Part shown: in pieces, positions 43,310 through 54,732 of the stretch
How positions within the stretch are numbered: position 1 is the first letter of the stretch
Layout of the letters: each line of letters starts with the position of its first letter
Source: Azospirillum oryzae
GTDB taxonomy: Bacteria > Pseudomonadota > Alphaproteobacteria > Azospirillales > Azospirillaceae
Direction of reading: 5' to 3'
Assembly (NCBI RefSeq): GCF_900177515.1
Contig: NZ_FXAK01000005.1
Span: 814,580-878,579, forward strand
DNA: 64,000 nucleotides
The notes under the pieces: generated by a model
Databases searched by the model: none
Seen by the model: the letters and a program-made list of their open reading frames with translations, nothing else
What the model was told of the DNA's origin: nothing
Translations under genes and position numbers: made by a program

Positions 43310-45156
43310 GATGCGTGCCCCTCCGTGCCCTTGCCGCCGCGCTGGCACCACCACAGGTGCCATTTCGCCACCCCCGGCGGGCCGAAATGGTCGGTCTTCT
43401 GCAGGGTCAGGCCGGTGGCGGCGATGGCCTTGCGCATCTCCGGCGCCCAGTGGTGACGGACCAGCGCCTTCCATTCCGGCAGGACGCCGTGGCAGCGCAT
43501 GGTCGCCAGCAGCCGGTCGGGCCGCCAGCGGTAGTAGCGGGGATAGGCGATCACCCACAGCGGGTTGGCGTTGGTGGTGTCGCAGACGATCCGGCCGCCG
43601 GGCTTGACCACCCGCTGCAGCTCGCGCACGCCGGCTTCCAGGTCGGGCAGGTGGCAGAGCAGGTCCATGGCGATGACGATGTCGAAACTGTCGTCGGCGA
43701 AGGGCAGCTTGCGGGCGTCGGCCTGCTGGACGGTCAGGGCGGGGAAACGTTCCTTCGCCTCGGCCAGCATCTCGTGCGAGATGTCGACCAGCGTCACGTC
43801 GTGACGGCCGGCGAAGGGACCGGTGATGCGGCCGTACCCGCCGCCGACATCGAGGATGCGCATCCTCGGCAACCGCTCCAGCTCCGCCGCCACCGCGCGG
43901 CGCTTCTCGTCATAAATGCGGTAGAAGGGGGTGGTCGGGTGGTCGGGGCGGAAATGGCGGCGATAGCCATTGTTGTAGATGCCGGACCCGGCAGCCTGCG
44001 ACCGCTCCGCCTTGGCGTTCTCCAGCAGGGCGGCGACCTGGGCGGCGACCGTATCGACGTCGAAGCTCTTCGCATGCTCCAGTCCGGCGGCGGCGGCGGC
44101 CCTCAGCCCCTCGGGGTCGGCCAGCCGGGCGATCAGCATGTCGCGCAGCGGCTCCGCCTGTCCCGGCGGGACCAGCCAGCCGGTGCGGCCATGCTCGATG
44201 ATTTCCGGGAATCCGCCGCAGTCGCTGGCGACCACCGGCACGCCCAGCGCCATCGCCTCGACCACCACGAAGCCGAAGCTTTCCCACAGGGACGGGACGA
44301 CCGCCATCTCCGCCCGCGCCACCACGGCCAGCGCGTCGTTGCGGGGCAGGGCGCCGGTGAAATGGACGCGGTCGGCGACCGGAGCGACATCGCGGCGGAA
44401 CTGGTCGATGATCGCGGCGCTCGCGGGGTCCTCGCCGCCGATCATCATCAGGTGCAGGTCGGGATTGGCGGCCAGCACGCCGGGAATCGCGCGGCCCAGC
44501 GTGGCGATGCCCTTGCGCCCCTCCAACCGGCCGAAGAAGGCGATGAAGCGCTTCGGCAGCGCCATCGGCGGCTCGGCCGTCCGGTTCGCCGCCACCGCGG
44601 CGAGGTCGATGCTGTTGGGGATGACCTGGATCAGCTCCGGCGGGATGCGCCAGTAATCGGCCACCCGCCGGGCGATGGCGCGGGTGGAGGCGTAGATCGC
44701 CGCGCTGCGCTTGGTCTGGTCGCGTTCGAGCGCGTTCAGCAGGTGGGTGTGCGGCACCCAGGGCTGGGTGTTGGTGTCCATCACCAGCCCGGTCGGCGTC
44801 GCCAGCCGCGTCACCACGGGAATGGTGCTGAAACGGCTCAGCCACCAGGCGTCGGCATCGAACTCGGCGGCATGGACCACATCGGGACGGAAGGAGCGGA
44901 CGGCGTCGGCCAGCCGGCGGTTGGTCCGGAACCGGTCCACGACCGCATGCAGGCGCGGCCCCGGATCGACGCGGTTCACCGTCACGCCATCCTCGATGGT
45001 GATGCCGGCCGGCAGGCCGCCGGCCTTCCACGGGGTCACCACCTGGACGGCATGGCCCAGCCGCGCCAGCGCGCGGGCCATCGTGTGGGTGTGGGTGGCG
45101 ATACCGCCGAGCTTTTCGCCGGGTGGGTATTCGGGCGTCAAGAGCGACAGTCGCAT
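43306..45156 (-). CDS. Fusion of a GT4 glycosyltransferase and a class I SAM-dependent methyltransferase
   Basis: The 616-residue protein has a complete GT4 domain (about 1-385: LLTPEYPPGEKLGGIATHTH, IAFFGRLEGRKGIATLGRAI, PSLWESFGFVVVEAMALGVP). A methyltransferase domain follows (about 400-616) with SAM motif I ILDVGGGYGRITGPFAG near residue 432, motif II VTLVDISHEML and FDIVIAMDLLCHLPDLEAGV. The bifunctional layout suggests that the sugar is transferred and a hydroxyl or carboxyl is methylated by one polypeptide. The start at 45156 has GGGGGA 6 bases upstream. An alternative ATG at 45189 overlaps the flippase stop by ATGA and adds eleven residues. The stop overlaps the next gene. Confidence 0.88.
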   Translation of the reverse strand: MRLSLLTPEYPPGEKLGGIATHTHTMARALARLGHAVQVVTPWKAGGLPAGITIEDGVTVNRVDPGPRLHAVVDRFRTNRRLADAVRSFRPDVVHAAEFDADAWWLSRFSTIPVVTRLATPTGLVMDTNTQPWVPHTHLLNALERDQTKRSAAIYASTRAIARRVADYWRIPPELIQVIPNSIDLAAVAANRTAEPPMALPKRFIAFFGRLEGRKGIATLGRAIPGVLAANPDLHLMMIGGEDPASAAIIDQFRRDVAPVADRVHFTGALPRNDALAVVARAEMAVVPSLWESFGFVVVEAMALGVPVVASDCGGFPEIIEHGRTGWLVPPGQAEPLRDMLIARLADPEGLRAAAAAGLEHAKSFDVDTVAAQVAALLENAKAERSQAAGSGIYNNGYRRHFRPDHPTTPFYRIYDEKRRAVAAELERLPRMRILDVGGGYGRITGPFAGRHDVTLVDISHEMLAEAKERFPALTVQQADARKLPFADDSFDIVIAMDLLCHLPDLEAGVRELQRVVKPGGRIVCDTTNANPLWVIAYPRYYRWRPDRLLATMRCHGVLPEWKALVRHHWAPEMRKAIAATGLTLQKTDHFGPPGVAKWHLWWCQRGGKGTEGHAS

Positions 45157-45185
45157 TGTGGTTCCCCCAAATCCTGTAGGTTCTG

Positions 45186-46553
45186 TCATTTGCCTGCGGG
45201 TCCGGCCGGAGCGGCGGTCGCCGGAGACGGTTTGGCGAGTGCGATCAGGCGCCGCGGTAGTGCCGCGAGCATCGCAGGGTCGGGAAGGAAGACGCGCCAG
45301 GGCAGCCCCGTCGCCTGCCGGTAAAGGATCGCCGCGGTGGCGAACACCAGCGTGTAGGCCACCGTGGAGACGATGGCCGCTGCCAGGATCCCGCCGCTGC
45401 GCAGGAACAGCAGCAGGCCGCCGAGCGTGACCAGCATGCCCAGCAGGTTGGCCATGGTGGCGGTGAAGGGCCTGTTCTCCGCATAGAGCCCGTTCAGCAG
45501 GATCGACGCGGCGGCGTAGAGAACGGCACCCGGCAGCAGAAACCGCAGCGGAAGCGCGCTGTCGGCGAAGGACGGGCCATAGACCAGTCCGATGGCGATG
45601 TCGGCGAAGACGAACAGCCCGCCGCCGAGCAGCCCGCCGATGGCGAAGGTCACCTGCAGGCTGTTCAGCACCAGCGACCGTCCCGACTGGCCCCGCCGGG
45701 TGGCGGCGGGCATCACCACGGTGGCCAACGCGCTGGACAGGCTGACGATCAGCCAGGACAGGCTGGTCGCGAGCGCATAGAGCCCGACCTGGGCCGCCGG
45801 CAGGAAGGCGGGGATGATCAGCAGGTCCAGCCGCTGGGTGATGACGCCGCCCACCACGTCGCCGTGGGTGCGCAGCGCGTACCAGAGCGTCTGCCGGCCG
45901 AGCGCCGGATCGGGACGGCCGATTCCGTGGCGGCGGACCAGCAGGGCCGTGGCCACGACCAGCACCAGCGTGCTCATCGCCGCCTGTACGATGACGGCGG
46001 ATTCCACCGTGAAGTGGCCGGCAAGCCAAAGAATGGCGTAGAGCGTGGCGACGCCGGCCGGCTGGATGAAGTTCAGCGCATTGAAGCTGCGGAAGTCCTG
46101 GTCGCCCAGGATCAGCCCCAGCATCAGCTCCGCCAGGAGGGCCATGGCGATCATGGGCAGATAGAGCCGCGCCAGTTCCAGCGTCTCCACCGGCTGCGCG
46201 GCCAGCAGCAGCGGCAGCAGCAGATAGCCGGTGCCGATCGCCAGCGCCGCCAGCGGCAGCAGGATCAGCGTCCAGGTGCTCAGCAGCCGGCCGCCGGCCG
46301 AATGGTCCCGCGACAGCGCATAGGTGACCGCCTTGCCGCAGCCCATGCCGAACAGCCAGCCCAGCATCTGTATGGTGGTGAGGACGGCGGTCAGCGCCCC
46401 CCGACCCTCCGGACCGATGGTGCGGGCGACGAGGATTCCCGTCAGCAGTCCAAGCGCCATCGTGGCGGCGGTGACGAGTACAGTCGTCACGCCATGCCGG
46501 GCGAAGCTGCCCCCCTTCGCCGCCGCCTTGCGTCCGGTCAGACCTTTCAGCAT
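45186..46553 (-). CDS. Polysaccharide flippase/Wzx-like oligosaccharide transporter
   Basis: This 455-residue membrane protein has about twelve to fourteen hydrophobic segments and the MATE/MOP-superfamily start (TTVLVTAATMALGLLTGILV, then ARTIGPEGRGAL), typical of Wzx-type flippases. It should move lipid-linked repeat units across the inner membrane for the Wzy-like polymerase. It is the first gene of the minus-strand operon; the start at 46553 has AAGG 4 bases upstream. The C-terminus ends with an Ala/Pro-rich cytoplasmic tail. Confidence 0.88.
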   Translation of the reverse strand: MLKGLTGRKAAAKGGSFARHGVTTVLVTAATMALGLLTGILVARTIGPEGRGALTAVLTTIQMLGWLFGMGCGKAVTYALSRDHSAGGRLLSTWTLILLPLAALAIGTGYLLLPLLLAAQPVETLELARLYLPMIAMALLAELMLGLILGDQDFRSFNALNFIQPAGVATLYAILWLAGHFTVESAVIVQAAMSTLVLVVATALLVRRHGIGRPDPALGRQTLWYALRTHGDVVGGVITQRLDLLIIPAFLPAAQVGLYALATSLSWLIVSLSSALATVVMPAATRRGQSGRSLVLNSLQVTFAIGGLLGGGLFVFADIAIGLVYGPSFADSALPLRFLLPGAVLYAAASILLNGLYAENRPFTATMANLLGMLVTLGGLLLFLRSGGILAAAIVSTVAYTLVFATAAILYRQATGLPWRVFLPDPAMLAALPRRLIALAKPSPATAAPAGPAGK

Positions 46554-47161
46554 CGCGCCTTCACCCCCGTCGAAGTCCCTGAAGTGTGCGCACCGCGTCT
46601 TCCCCCGAATCCGTGTTTCTTGTTTTGTCGGCTGGCTGGCCCCCACCAGGGGCGACCATCATGGGTCATGAACGCCACCAAGAATTAGTTGCTTGACCCA
46701 ACATTTACTTGGTTAGTTTAAAAATTAACGCGGAATGGAACAGAAATCTGCGGTCGCCGTTATTAGCTCGGGCGAGCATTTTTGTTGTGCATTGCAAACT
46801 GAACGGTAGTGGGGTGTTGGACGACGGTCAACGCCGCTTTCGGAACTGTTCTTCCCGCACACCGGGGGAGTATTTTTCTTTGATCGTCCGTTGTCAGGAA
46901 CCGGGAGTCTTAGCGTATCTTTCGGGCGTCGGTTATCGGCAACGCCCATGTTCAGGCATCGGGAGTAGTCCGTTGCCGGACCGGCGGCACACGAGAGGGG
47001 AGGGTGAAGCGCGGTTGCGTTTCGCTGCCGGGTGCGGCGAGGCTGTCGCAGCCCGTTCGATGCGGACGCCGGATCCCGCCCGGTCAGGACGGTCCACGAA
47101 GGGTTGCGATCCGGGCCGCTCGCCTGCTCGCGGCAGGACGCGCGGGTTCAGTCCCGCCGGT
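46554..47161. other. Intergenic region, exopolysaccharide operon promoter side
   Basis: About 600 bases between the flippase start and the convergent-facing end of the LacI-type gene hold no supportable gene. The part 46670-46900 is AT-richer than its neighbours and is the likely site of the operon promoter. Open frames extending rightward from here are antisense to the regulator gene and lack ribosome sites. Confidence 0.45.
46662..46700. promoter_or_regulatory. Inverted repeat upstream of the flippase operon
   Basis: TGGGTCA at 46662-46668 is repeated inverted as TGACCCA at 46694-46700, about 110-145 bases upstream of the flippase start, at the edge of the AT-rich promoter zone. It is a candidate binding site for a dimeric regulator. 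Confidence 0.3.
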
Positions 47162-48175
47162 TCAGTCGGCGTCGGCCATCCGCGCGGCGGTGGAGCCGCG
47201 CACGATGCAGGTGCCGCCCAGGACGAGGCGGCGGCGGGGACGGTCCGGCGCTTCCAGCCGTTCGAACAGCAGGGCCATCGCCGACTGACCGATGTCCTGC
47301 ACCGGCTGCTCGATGACGGTCAGGCCGGGACCGACCAGTTCCGTCCAGGGTTCATTGTCGAATCCGGCGACCGCCAGCCCGTCGGGGATCGGCAGTTTCA
47401 GCCGGCGGGCGGCCTTCACCACGCCCATCAGGAACAGGCTGTTGCTGACGATGAAGGCTTCCGGCCGGTCATGTTCCGCCATCCACGCCACCACGGCCTG
47501 TTCCGCCGCGTCGGCATAGGGGGCGAGGAAGCGGGCGGCCGGCGCCAGACCGCGGGCCGACATGGCGGAGCGATATCCCTCGTAACGTTCCTGGCCGGTG
47601 GTGCTGGTGTTGCCGAACAGGCCGGCGATGCGGCGATAGCCCTGGGCGTGCAGATGCTCCACCAGCATGGCCGCGGCGCGCGGGTTGTCCAGGACCACCG
47701 CGTCGTGGCGGGCGGTCGGCGCGTTGCGGTCGATCAGCACGACGGGAAAGTCGAGGTCTAGCGTGTCGAGCCGGTCGAGCGTCGCGCAGGTCGGGGCGAA
47801 GATCAGACCGGTGATCCGCTCCTCCTGCATCAGGCGCAGGTACAACTCCTCCCGCTCCGGATTCTCGTCGCTGTTGCACAGGATCACGCGCATGCCGGCG
47901 CGATAGGCCGCATCCTCCACCGCGCGGCTGACGGCGGTGAAGAAGGGGTTGCGGATGTCCGACACCACCAGCCCGATGGTCTGCGAATGCTGTGAGCGCA
48001 GCCGCCTTGCGGACAGGTTGGGTCGGTAGCCGGTGGCGCGCACCGCATCCTCCACCCGCTTGCGCAACGCCTCGCTGACCGGGCCGTTGCTCAGCACGCG
48101 CGACACGGTGGCGACGGATACGCCGGCGGCCAGGGCCACGTCCTTGATGCTGGCTGTCTTGCCGGAGGCGTTCAT
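47162..48175 (-). CDS. fruR: LacI-family transcriptional regulator of the fructose PTS operon
   Basis: The 337-residue repressor has the LacI helix-turn-helix at its N-terminus (TASIKDVALAAGVSVATVSR then VLSNGPVSEALRKRVEDAVR). The periplasmic-binding-like effector domain follows (IGLVVSDIRNPFFTAVSRAV, GLIFAPTC, PDGLAVAGFDNEPW). The ATG at 48175 begins MNASGK; a TTG two codons earlier is less likely. It is divergent from fruBKA across 272 bases that contain two AAACGTTT-like palindromes, so fructose 1-phosphate or a related sugar phosphate is the probable effector, as in FruR/Cra. No effector-contact residue was assigned. Confidence 0.88.
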   Translation of the reverse strand: MNASGKTASIKDVALAAGVSVATVSRVLSNGPVSEALRKRVEDAVRATGYRPNLSARRLRSQHSQTIGLVVSDIRNPFFTAVSRAVEDAAYRAGMRVILCNSDENPEREELYLRLMQEERITGLIFAPTCATLDRLDTLDLDFPVVLIDRNAPTARHDAVVLDNPRAAAMLVEHLHAQGYRRIAGLFGNTSTTGQERYEGYRSAMSARGLAPAARFLAPYADAAEQAVVAWMAEHDRPEAFIVSNSLFLMGVVKAARRLKLPIPDGLAVAGFDNEPWTELVGPGLTVIEQPVQDIGQSAMALLFERLEAPDRPRRRLVLGGTCIVRGSTAARMADAD

Positions 48176-48273
48176 CTGCAAACCAGTGGTGGTAGGGGGT
48201 GCCCCGTAAGGGGAGGCGATCTTAGCCGTGCGCGGCCCGGCATGACCAGAGCGGGTTCAGGCGAGGGCGGCTT

Positions 48274-48289
48274 CTGAAAACGTTTCCAG
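48274..48289. promoter_or_regulatory. Candidate LacI/FruR operator 1
   Basis: CTGAAAACGTTTCCAG is a near-perfect palindrome centred on ACGT, resembling operators of LacI-family fructose regulators. It lies 99 bases upstream of the regulator start, so autoregulation is likely. Confidence 0.65.
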
Positions 48290-48373
48290 TTAGATGCCGG
48301 AAGCATTCCTCATTTCAGCCTGCTTGACAAGCCGCTCCTCCGAAAAAGTGCTGATGCTGCACTGCGGCAGCCG

Positions 48374-48402
48374 TTGACAGTCCGTCTGTAATCGTTTTCA
48401 CT
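48374..48402 (+). promoter_or_regulatory. fru promoter with overlapping operator 2
   Basis: TTGACA at 48374-48379 is a perfect -35 box; a weak -10 (TTCACT) follows 17 bases later. Between and over them is a second imperfect palindrome, TGTAATCGTTTTCA at 48387-48400, with the same CG centre as operator 1. A repressor bound here would block RNA polymerase. The fruB ATG is 46 bases downstream with GGAGGAG before it. Confidence 0.6.
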
Positions 48403-48447
48403 GAGGATCAAGAGGACAGACAAGAACCCGCGGAGGAGACGGTTGCC

Positions 48448-50975
<2,528 letters not shown>

Positions 50976-50979
<4 letters not shown>

Positions 50980-51938
50980 CGAAACCCGTCGTCACCGTCA
51001 CGCTGAACCCTGCCATCGACCAGACCATCACGGTCGAGGCGCTGAAACCCGGCAGCGTCCACCGCGCCAAGGCGGTGCGCCACAATGCCGGCGGCAAGGG
51101 CGTCAACGTCGCCAGCTGCCTTGCCGATTGGGGAACGCCGGTGGTCGCCACCGGGCTGCTCGGCACCGGCAATGCCGCGCCGTTCGAAGCGCTGTTCCAG
51201 GCCAAGGGCATCACCGACGCCTTCCTGCGGTTGCCGGGCGAAACGCGGGTCAACATCAAGATCGCCGACCTTGCGGCCAACGACACGACGGACATCAACC
51301 TGCCGGGCCTCTCCGCCGATCCCGGCGCGCTCGGCCGCGTGCGGGAGGCGGTTCGCCGGCTGGTGGAGCCGGGCACGCCGGTCCTGCTGGCCGGCAGCCT
51401 GCCGAATGGCCTGCCCACCGACAGCTACGCCGTACTGACCGCCGATCTGACTGCGGCCGGCGCCCGCGTGGTGCTGGACAGCAGCGGGGCGCCGCTGGCG
51501 GCGGCGCTGGCATCAACCGGCGCACTGCCCCATTGCATCAAGCCCAACCGGCACGAGCTGGAGGATTGGGCTGGCCGGCCGCTGCCGACCGATGCCGACC
51601 TTCTGGACGCGGCGCGCGACCTCAACCGGCGCGGTGTCGCCGTTGTGGTGGTGTCGCTGGGGGCCGAGGGCGCGCTGTTCGTCGGTATGGACGGGGACCG
51701 CACACGCGCGCTGCATGGCCGGCTGCCCCCGGTCCAGGCGCTGAGCACCGTCGGGGCGGGCGACGCGATGGTGGCGGGGCTGATCGCCGCCTTCCAGCAG
51801 GATGGCGGGCTGGAAGATGTGGCCCGGCTGTCGGTGGCCTTTGCCGCCGCCAAGCTCGGCTGCTTCGGCCCCAACCTGCCCGATCCGGCAACGGTGCGGG
51901 CGCTTGCGGCACAGGTGACGCTGACCCGGCTGGACTGA
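50976..51938 (+). CDS. fruK: 1-phosphofructokinase (PfkB family)
   Basis: The 320-residue kinase has the PfkB N-terminal signature region (VTLNPAIDQTITVEALKPGS, GGKGVNVASCLADWG) and the C-terminal catalytic motif STVGAGDAMVAGLIAAF with the base Asp. It converts fructose 1-phosphate delivered by the PTS to fructose 1,6-bisphosphate. It is coupled to fruB by a 4-base overlap and followed 84 bases later by fruA. The gene order fruB-fruK-fruA is the common one in Proteobacteria. Confidence 0.96.
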
Positions 51939-52022
51939 TCCGGCTCAACTGGTCCGGCCAGCGGCATCGGACAGAATTCAATAGAGTGACAGGCGGGGGC
52001 ACGAACCCGCGAGGAGGAAACA

Positions 52023-53789
52023 ATGGCGAACCTGTTGGCAGTGATCGCGGCGGGAGACCTCACCACCCAGGCTGTTCTGGCCGCTGAAGCGTTGCGCAAG
52101 GCGGCATCGTCGGCCGGCCACCGCATCCAAGTGGAAATCCGCACGAGCCTCGGCATCCAATCCCCGCTCGACGCTGCGGCACCGGCGACGGCGGACGGCG
52201 TGATCCTGGTCGGCGGCGGCGATCTGGACGAGGCACGCTTCGGCGCGGTGAAGCGCGTTTCCGCTCCTCTGGACGAGGTGCTGGGCAACCCCGGCGCCGT
52301 GCTGGCGAGCGTGCTTGGTTCCGCTTCTGCCTCTGCTTCGGTGGCAGCGGCGCCGCGCCGGATCGTCGCCATCACCTCCTGCCCGACGGGCATCGCCCAC
52401 ACCTTCATGGCGGCCGAGGGCATCCAGCAGGCGGCGACCGCGCTGGGGCACAAGGTCCGGGTGGAGACGCAGGGCTCCGTCGGTGCGCGCGACACGCTGA
52501 CCGACGAGGAGATCCGCGAGGCGGACGTCGTGCTGATCGCCGCCGACACCCAGATCGACCTGTCGCGCTTCGCCGGCAAGCGGGTGTTCCTGAGCGGTAC
52601 CAAGCCCGCCATCAACGACGGCAAGGCGCTGGTCAACCGCGCCCTGGCCGAGGCGAAGACGCACGGCCCGGCGGTCCCGCTGGCCGACGCCGTCGCCACC
52701 GGCAAGGCCGAGCGGTCGGCCCAGCGCACCGGCCCCTACAAGCATCTGATGACCGGCGTGTCCTTCATGCTGCCCTTCGTGGTGACGGGCGGCCTGCTGA
52801 TCGCGCTCGCCTTCGCGCTGGGCGGCATCTACGTCTATGAGGAATCCAACGCCGGGACGCTGGGCTATGCCCTGTTCCAGATCGGCGCCAAGGGTGCCTT
52901 CGCCCTGATGGTGCCGGCGCTGGCCGGCTACATCGCCTATTCGATCGCCGACCGTCCCGGCATCGCCCCCGGCATGGTGGGCGGCATGCTGGCCGGCAGC
53001 ATCGGTGCCGGCTTCCTCGGCGGCATCGTCGCCGGCTTCATCGCCGGCTACGGCACCGCCTTCCTCAACCGGCACATCAAGCTGCACCGCAACCTGGAAG
53101 GGCTGAAGCCGGTGCTGATCCTGCCGCTTCTGGGATCGCTGCTGACCGGATTGCTGATGATCTACGTCGTCGGCACCCCCGTCGCCGAGGCGCTGGCCTG
53201 GATGAGCGCCTGGTTGAAGGGCATGCAGGGCAGCAGCGCCATCCTGCTCGGCCTGCTGATCGGGGCGATGATGGCGTTCGACATGGGCGGTCCGGTCAAC
53301 AAGGCCGCCTACGCCTTCTCCACCGGCCTGATCGCGTCGCAGGTCTATACCCCGATGGCCGCCGCCATGGCCGCCGGCATGGTGCCGCCGCTGGGTCTGG
53401 CGCTGGCCACCAAGCTGTTCGCCGACCGCTTCACCCATGAGGAGCGCGAGGCCGGCAACGCCGCCGCCGTCCTGGGCATCGCCTTCATCACCGAAGGCGC
53501 CATTCCCTTCGCCGCCCGCGATCCGCTGCGCGTCATCCCGGCGCTGATGATCGGCGGTGCGCTGACCGGTGCCATTTCGATGGCGGTGGGGGCTGAGCTG
53601 AAGGTGCCCCATGGCGGCATCTTCGTCCTGCCGATCCCGAACGCGGTGACGCATCTGCTGGGCTATGTGGTGGCCCTGGTGGTCGGCACCGTGGTGACCG
53701 CGCTGGCTCTGCGCATCCTGAAGAAGCCGGTCGCCGCGACGGCGGCGGCGCCGAAGACTGCGGTCCAGGGGGCCGGCGCGCACGCCTGA
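52023..53789 (+). CDS. fruA: Fructose PTS permease EIIBC
   Basis: The 588-residue permease starts with a degenerate IIB-like domain (about 1-100, no cysteine in the active position). A functional IIB domain follows with the phosphocysteine in [20 protein letters not shown] (near residue 120), and a IIC membrane domain of about nine to ten segments runs from about 240 ([34 protein letters not shown]). It phosphorylates fructose at C1 during uptake. AGGAGG lies upstream of the start. A hairpin terminator follows the gene at 53858-53896. Confidence 0.96.
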   Translation: MANLLAVIAAGDLTTQAVLAAEALRKAASSAGHRIQVEIRTSLGIQSPLDAAAPATADGVILVGGGDLDEARFGAVKRVSAPLDEVLGNPGAVLASVLGSASASASVAAAPRRIVAITSCPTGIAHTFMAAEGIQQAATALGHKVRVETQGSVGARDTLTDEEIREADVVLIAADTQIDLSRFAGKRVFLSGTKPAINDGKALVNRALAEAKTHGPAVPLADAVATGKAERSAQRTGPYKHLMTGVSFMLPFVVTGGLLIALAFALGGIYVYEESNAGTLGYALFQIGAKGAFALMVPALAGYIAYSIADRPGIAPGMVGGMLAGSIGAGFLGGIVAGFIAGYGTAFLNRHIKLHRNLEGLKPVLILPLLGSLLTGLLMIYVVGTPVAEALAWMSAWLKGMQGSSAILLGLLIGAMMAFDMGGPVNKAAYAFSTGLIASQVYTPMAAAMAAGMVPPLGLALATKLFADRFTHEEREAGNAAAVLGIAFITEGAIPFAARDPLRVIPALMIGGALTGAISMAVGAELKVPHGGIFVLPIPNAVTHLLGYVVALVVGTVVTALALRILKKPVAATAAAPKTAVQGAGAHA

Positions 53790-53800
53790 CCGTCATTCCT

Positions 53801-53844
53801 TTTCCTCTCGGGCCTTTTCCTCTCAGGCCATTTCCTCTCGGGCG
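53801..53844. repeat. Three tandem imperfect 15-base repeats after fruA
   Basis: TTTCCTCTCGGGCC (53801-53814), TTTTCCTCTCAGGCC (53815-53829) and ATTTCCTCTCGGGCG (53830-53844) follow one another with single-base differences, in the space between the fruA stop and the terminator. No coding or structural role is evident. Confidence 0.75.
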
Positions 53845-53857
53845 TCCTCCCGACCCT

Positions 53858-53896
53858 GGCCCCTTTCCGCACCCGCGGGGAGGGGCCTCTTTTTTG
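53858..53896 (+). terminator. Rho-independent terminator of the fru operon
   Basis: GGCCCCT pairs with AGGGGCC across a GC-rich loop and is followed by TCTTTTTTG. It lies 70 bases downstream of the fruA stop. Confidence 0.8.
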
Positions 53897-53969
53897 CCGA
53901 TGAATCCGCGCCAGCTTTCGCCCCGCCGTCCGTGTGAAGCGTCAAGACATCGCCCGGAGTGACGGACCC

Positions 53970-54287
53970 ATGCTCGACGAGAAGCCCGATGTGATGCTGG
54001 GCAACATGCTGCTGCATGTGAACCTGCTGGCGCTTGGCACGCTGATGACCAAGTTGATGGCGGAGATGTTCCGCAAGGACGACGATCCGGCCGGCAAGGC
54101 GGACGAATGGCTGCGCCTGTTCGAAGCGACCGCCGCGCAGATGACCTTCGCCAGCGAGACACCGGAATGGAGCGACCTGACAGCGCAGGAGTTCCGAGAC
54201 GTGCTGATGCAGCACATCCACCGTGCCCGCGCCATGGCGCTGGGAGAGGAATGCGATCCGAACGCCTATCTGCGCCATCACGGCTGA
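53970..54287 (+). CDS. Hypothetical protein, 105 residues
   Basis: No family recognised. The product is predicted mostly helical and acidic: MLDEKPDVMLGNMLLHVNLL followed by LMTKLMAEMFRKDDDPAGKA, then WLRLFEATAAQMTFASETPE and a His/Arg-containing C-terminus ending NAYLRHHG. The first 35 residues include a Leu/Met-rich amphipathic helix. GGAG stands about 10 bases upstream of ATG 53970; a GTG at 53934 lacks a ribosome site. It lies just after the fru terminator and is convergent with the membrane-fusion remnant. It could belong to the RiPP locus, but nothing in its sequence shows that. Confidence 0.6.
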   Translation: MLDEKPDVMLGNMLLHVNLLALGTLMTKLMAEMFRKDDDPAGKADEWLRLFEATAAQMTFASETPEWSDLTAQEFRDVLMQHIHRARAMALGEECDPNAYLRHHG

Positions 54288-54306
54288 GCGGGCTGCCGAC
54301 CGGAAC

Positions 54307-54498
54307 TCAGGCGACGGCGGCCAAGACCGCGACCGCCGCCACGATGCATAGGACGGCAAGCAGCAGGTGCAGCCGCAGCCCGCGCGGGCTGACCAGGGTC
54401 GGCGGCTGGTCGAAATCCTCGGTTGTCGTAAGACGCTCCAGCGCCTTGCGGCGGAACAACCGTTCGGCACTCTGCGGTCCGGCTTCAGTCCGGCTCAC
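54307..54498 (-). CDS. N-terminal fragment of an NHLM-type (HlyD family) membrane-fusion protein
   Basis: The 63-residue product begins at GTG 54498 with AAGG 7 bases upstream. It reads AERLFRRKALERLTTTEDFD then QPPTLVSPRGLRLHLLLAVL and ends in a single membrane helix. The F-R-x-x-A-L-x-R-L-x-T/S-x-E-x-D-Q and S-P-R-x-W/L pattern is the usual start of membrane-fusion proteins of NHLM bacteriocin exporters. The whole periplasmic part of a normal protein (another 250-plus residues) is absent: a stop follows the helix directly. It is on the opposite strand to the exporter genes. It may be a decayed remnant or a minimal membrane adaptor; a ribosome site and clean frame favour expression. Confidence 0.55.
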   Translation of the reverse strand: MSRTEAGPQSAERLFRRKALERLTTTEDFDQPPTLVSPRGLRLHLLLAVLCIVAAVAVLAAVA

Positions 54499-54605
54499 TC
54501 GACACCTTGTTCTGCAGGCTTCGGCATGCGCGCCGGCGTTGAAAGACAAGAAAATTCGTTGTGGAGCTGAAACAGTTCCATGTCAGTCCTGACACCGCTT
54601 ATTGC

Positions 54606-54633
54606 TTGCACCCCTTTGTTTCGCACGCATAAT
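54606..54633 (+). promoter_or_regulatory. Candidate promoter of the RiPP operon
   Basis: TTGCAC (54606-54611) and CATAAT (54628-54633) are spaced 16 bases apart, about 100 bases upstream of the GNAT gene, in the gap between divergent genes. Confidence 0.35.
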
Positions 54634-54732
54634 GGTTAGAGAGCATCCGGATTGTCCAGCGGACTTCGCAGGGTCTCCATCTCTTCCACAGTGTGCATGA
54701 TCGGGATCGCTGGCGTGAAGGATCGGGTTGGG

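Noticed and set aside
46709..47761. 350-codon plus-strand frame
   Set aside because: Its 3' half is antisense to the LacI-type regulator, and the 5' half has no recognisable domain or ribosome site.
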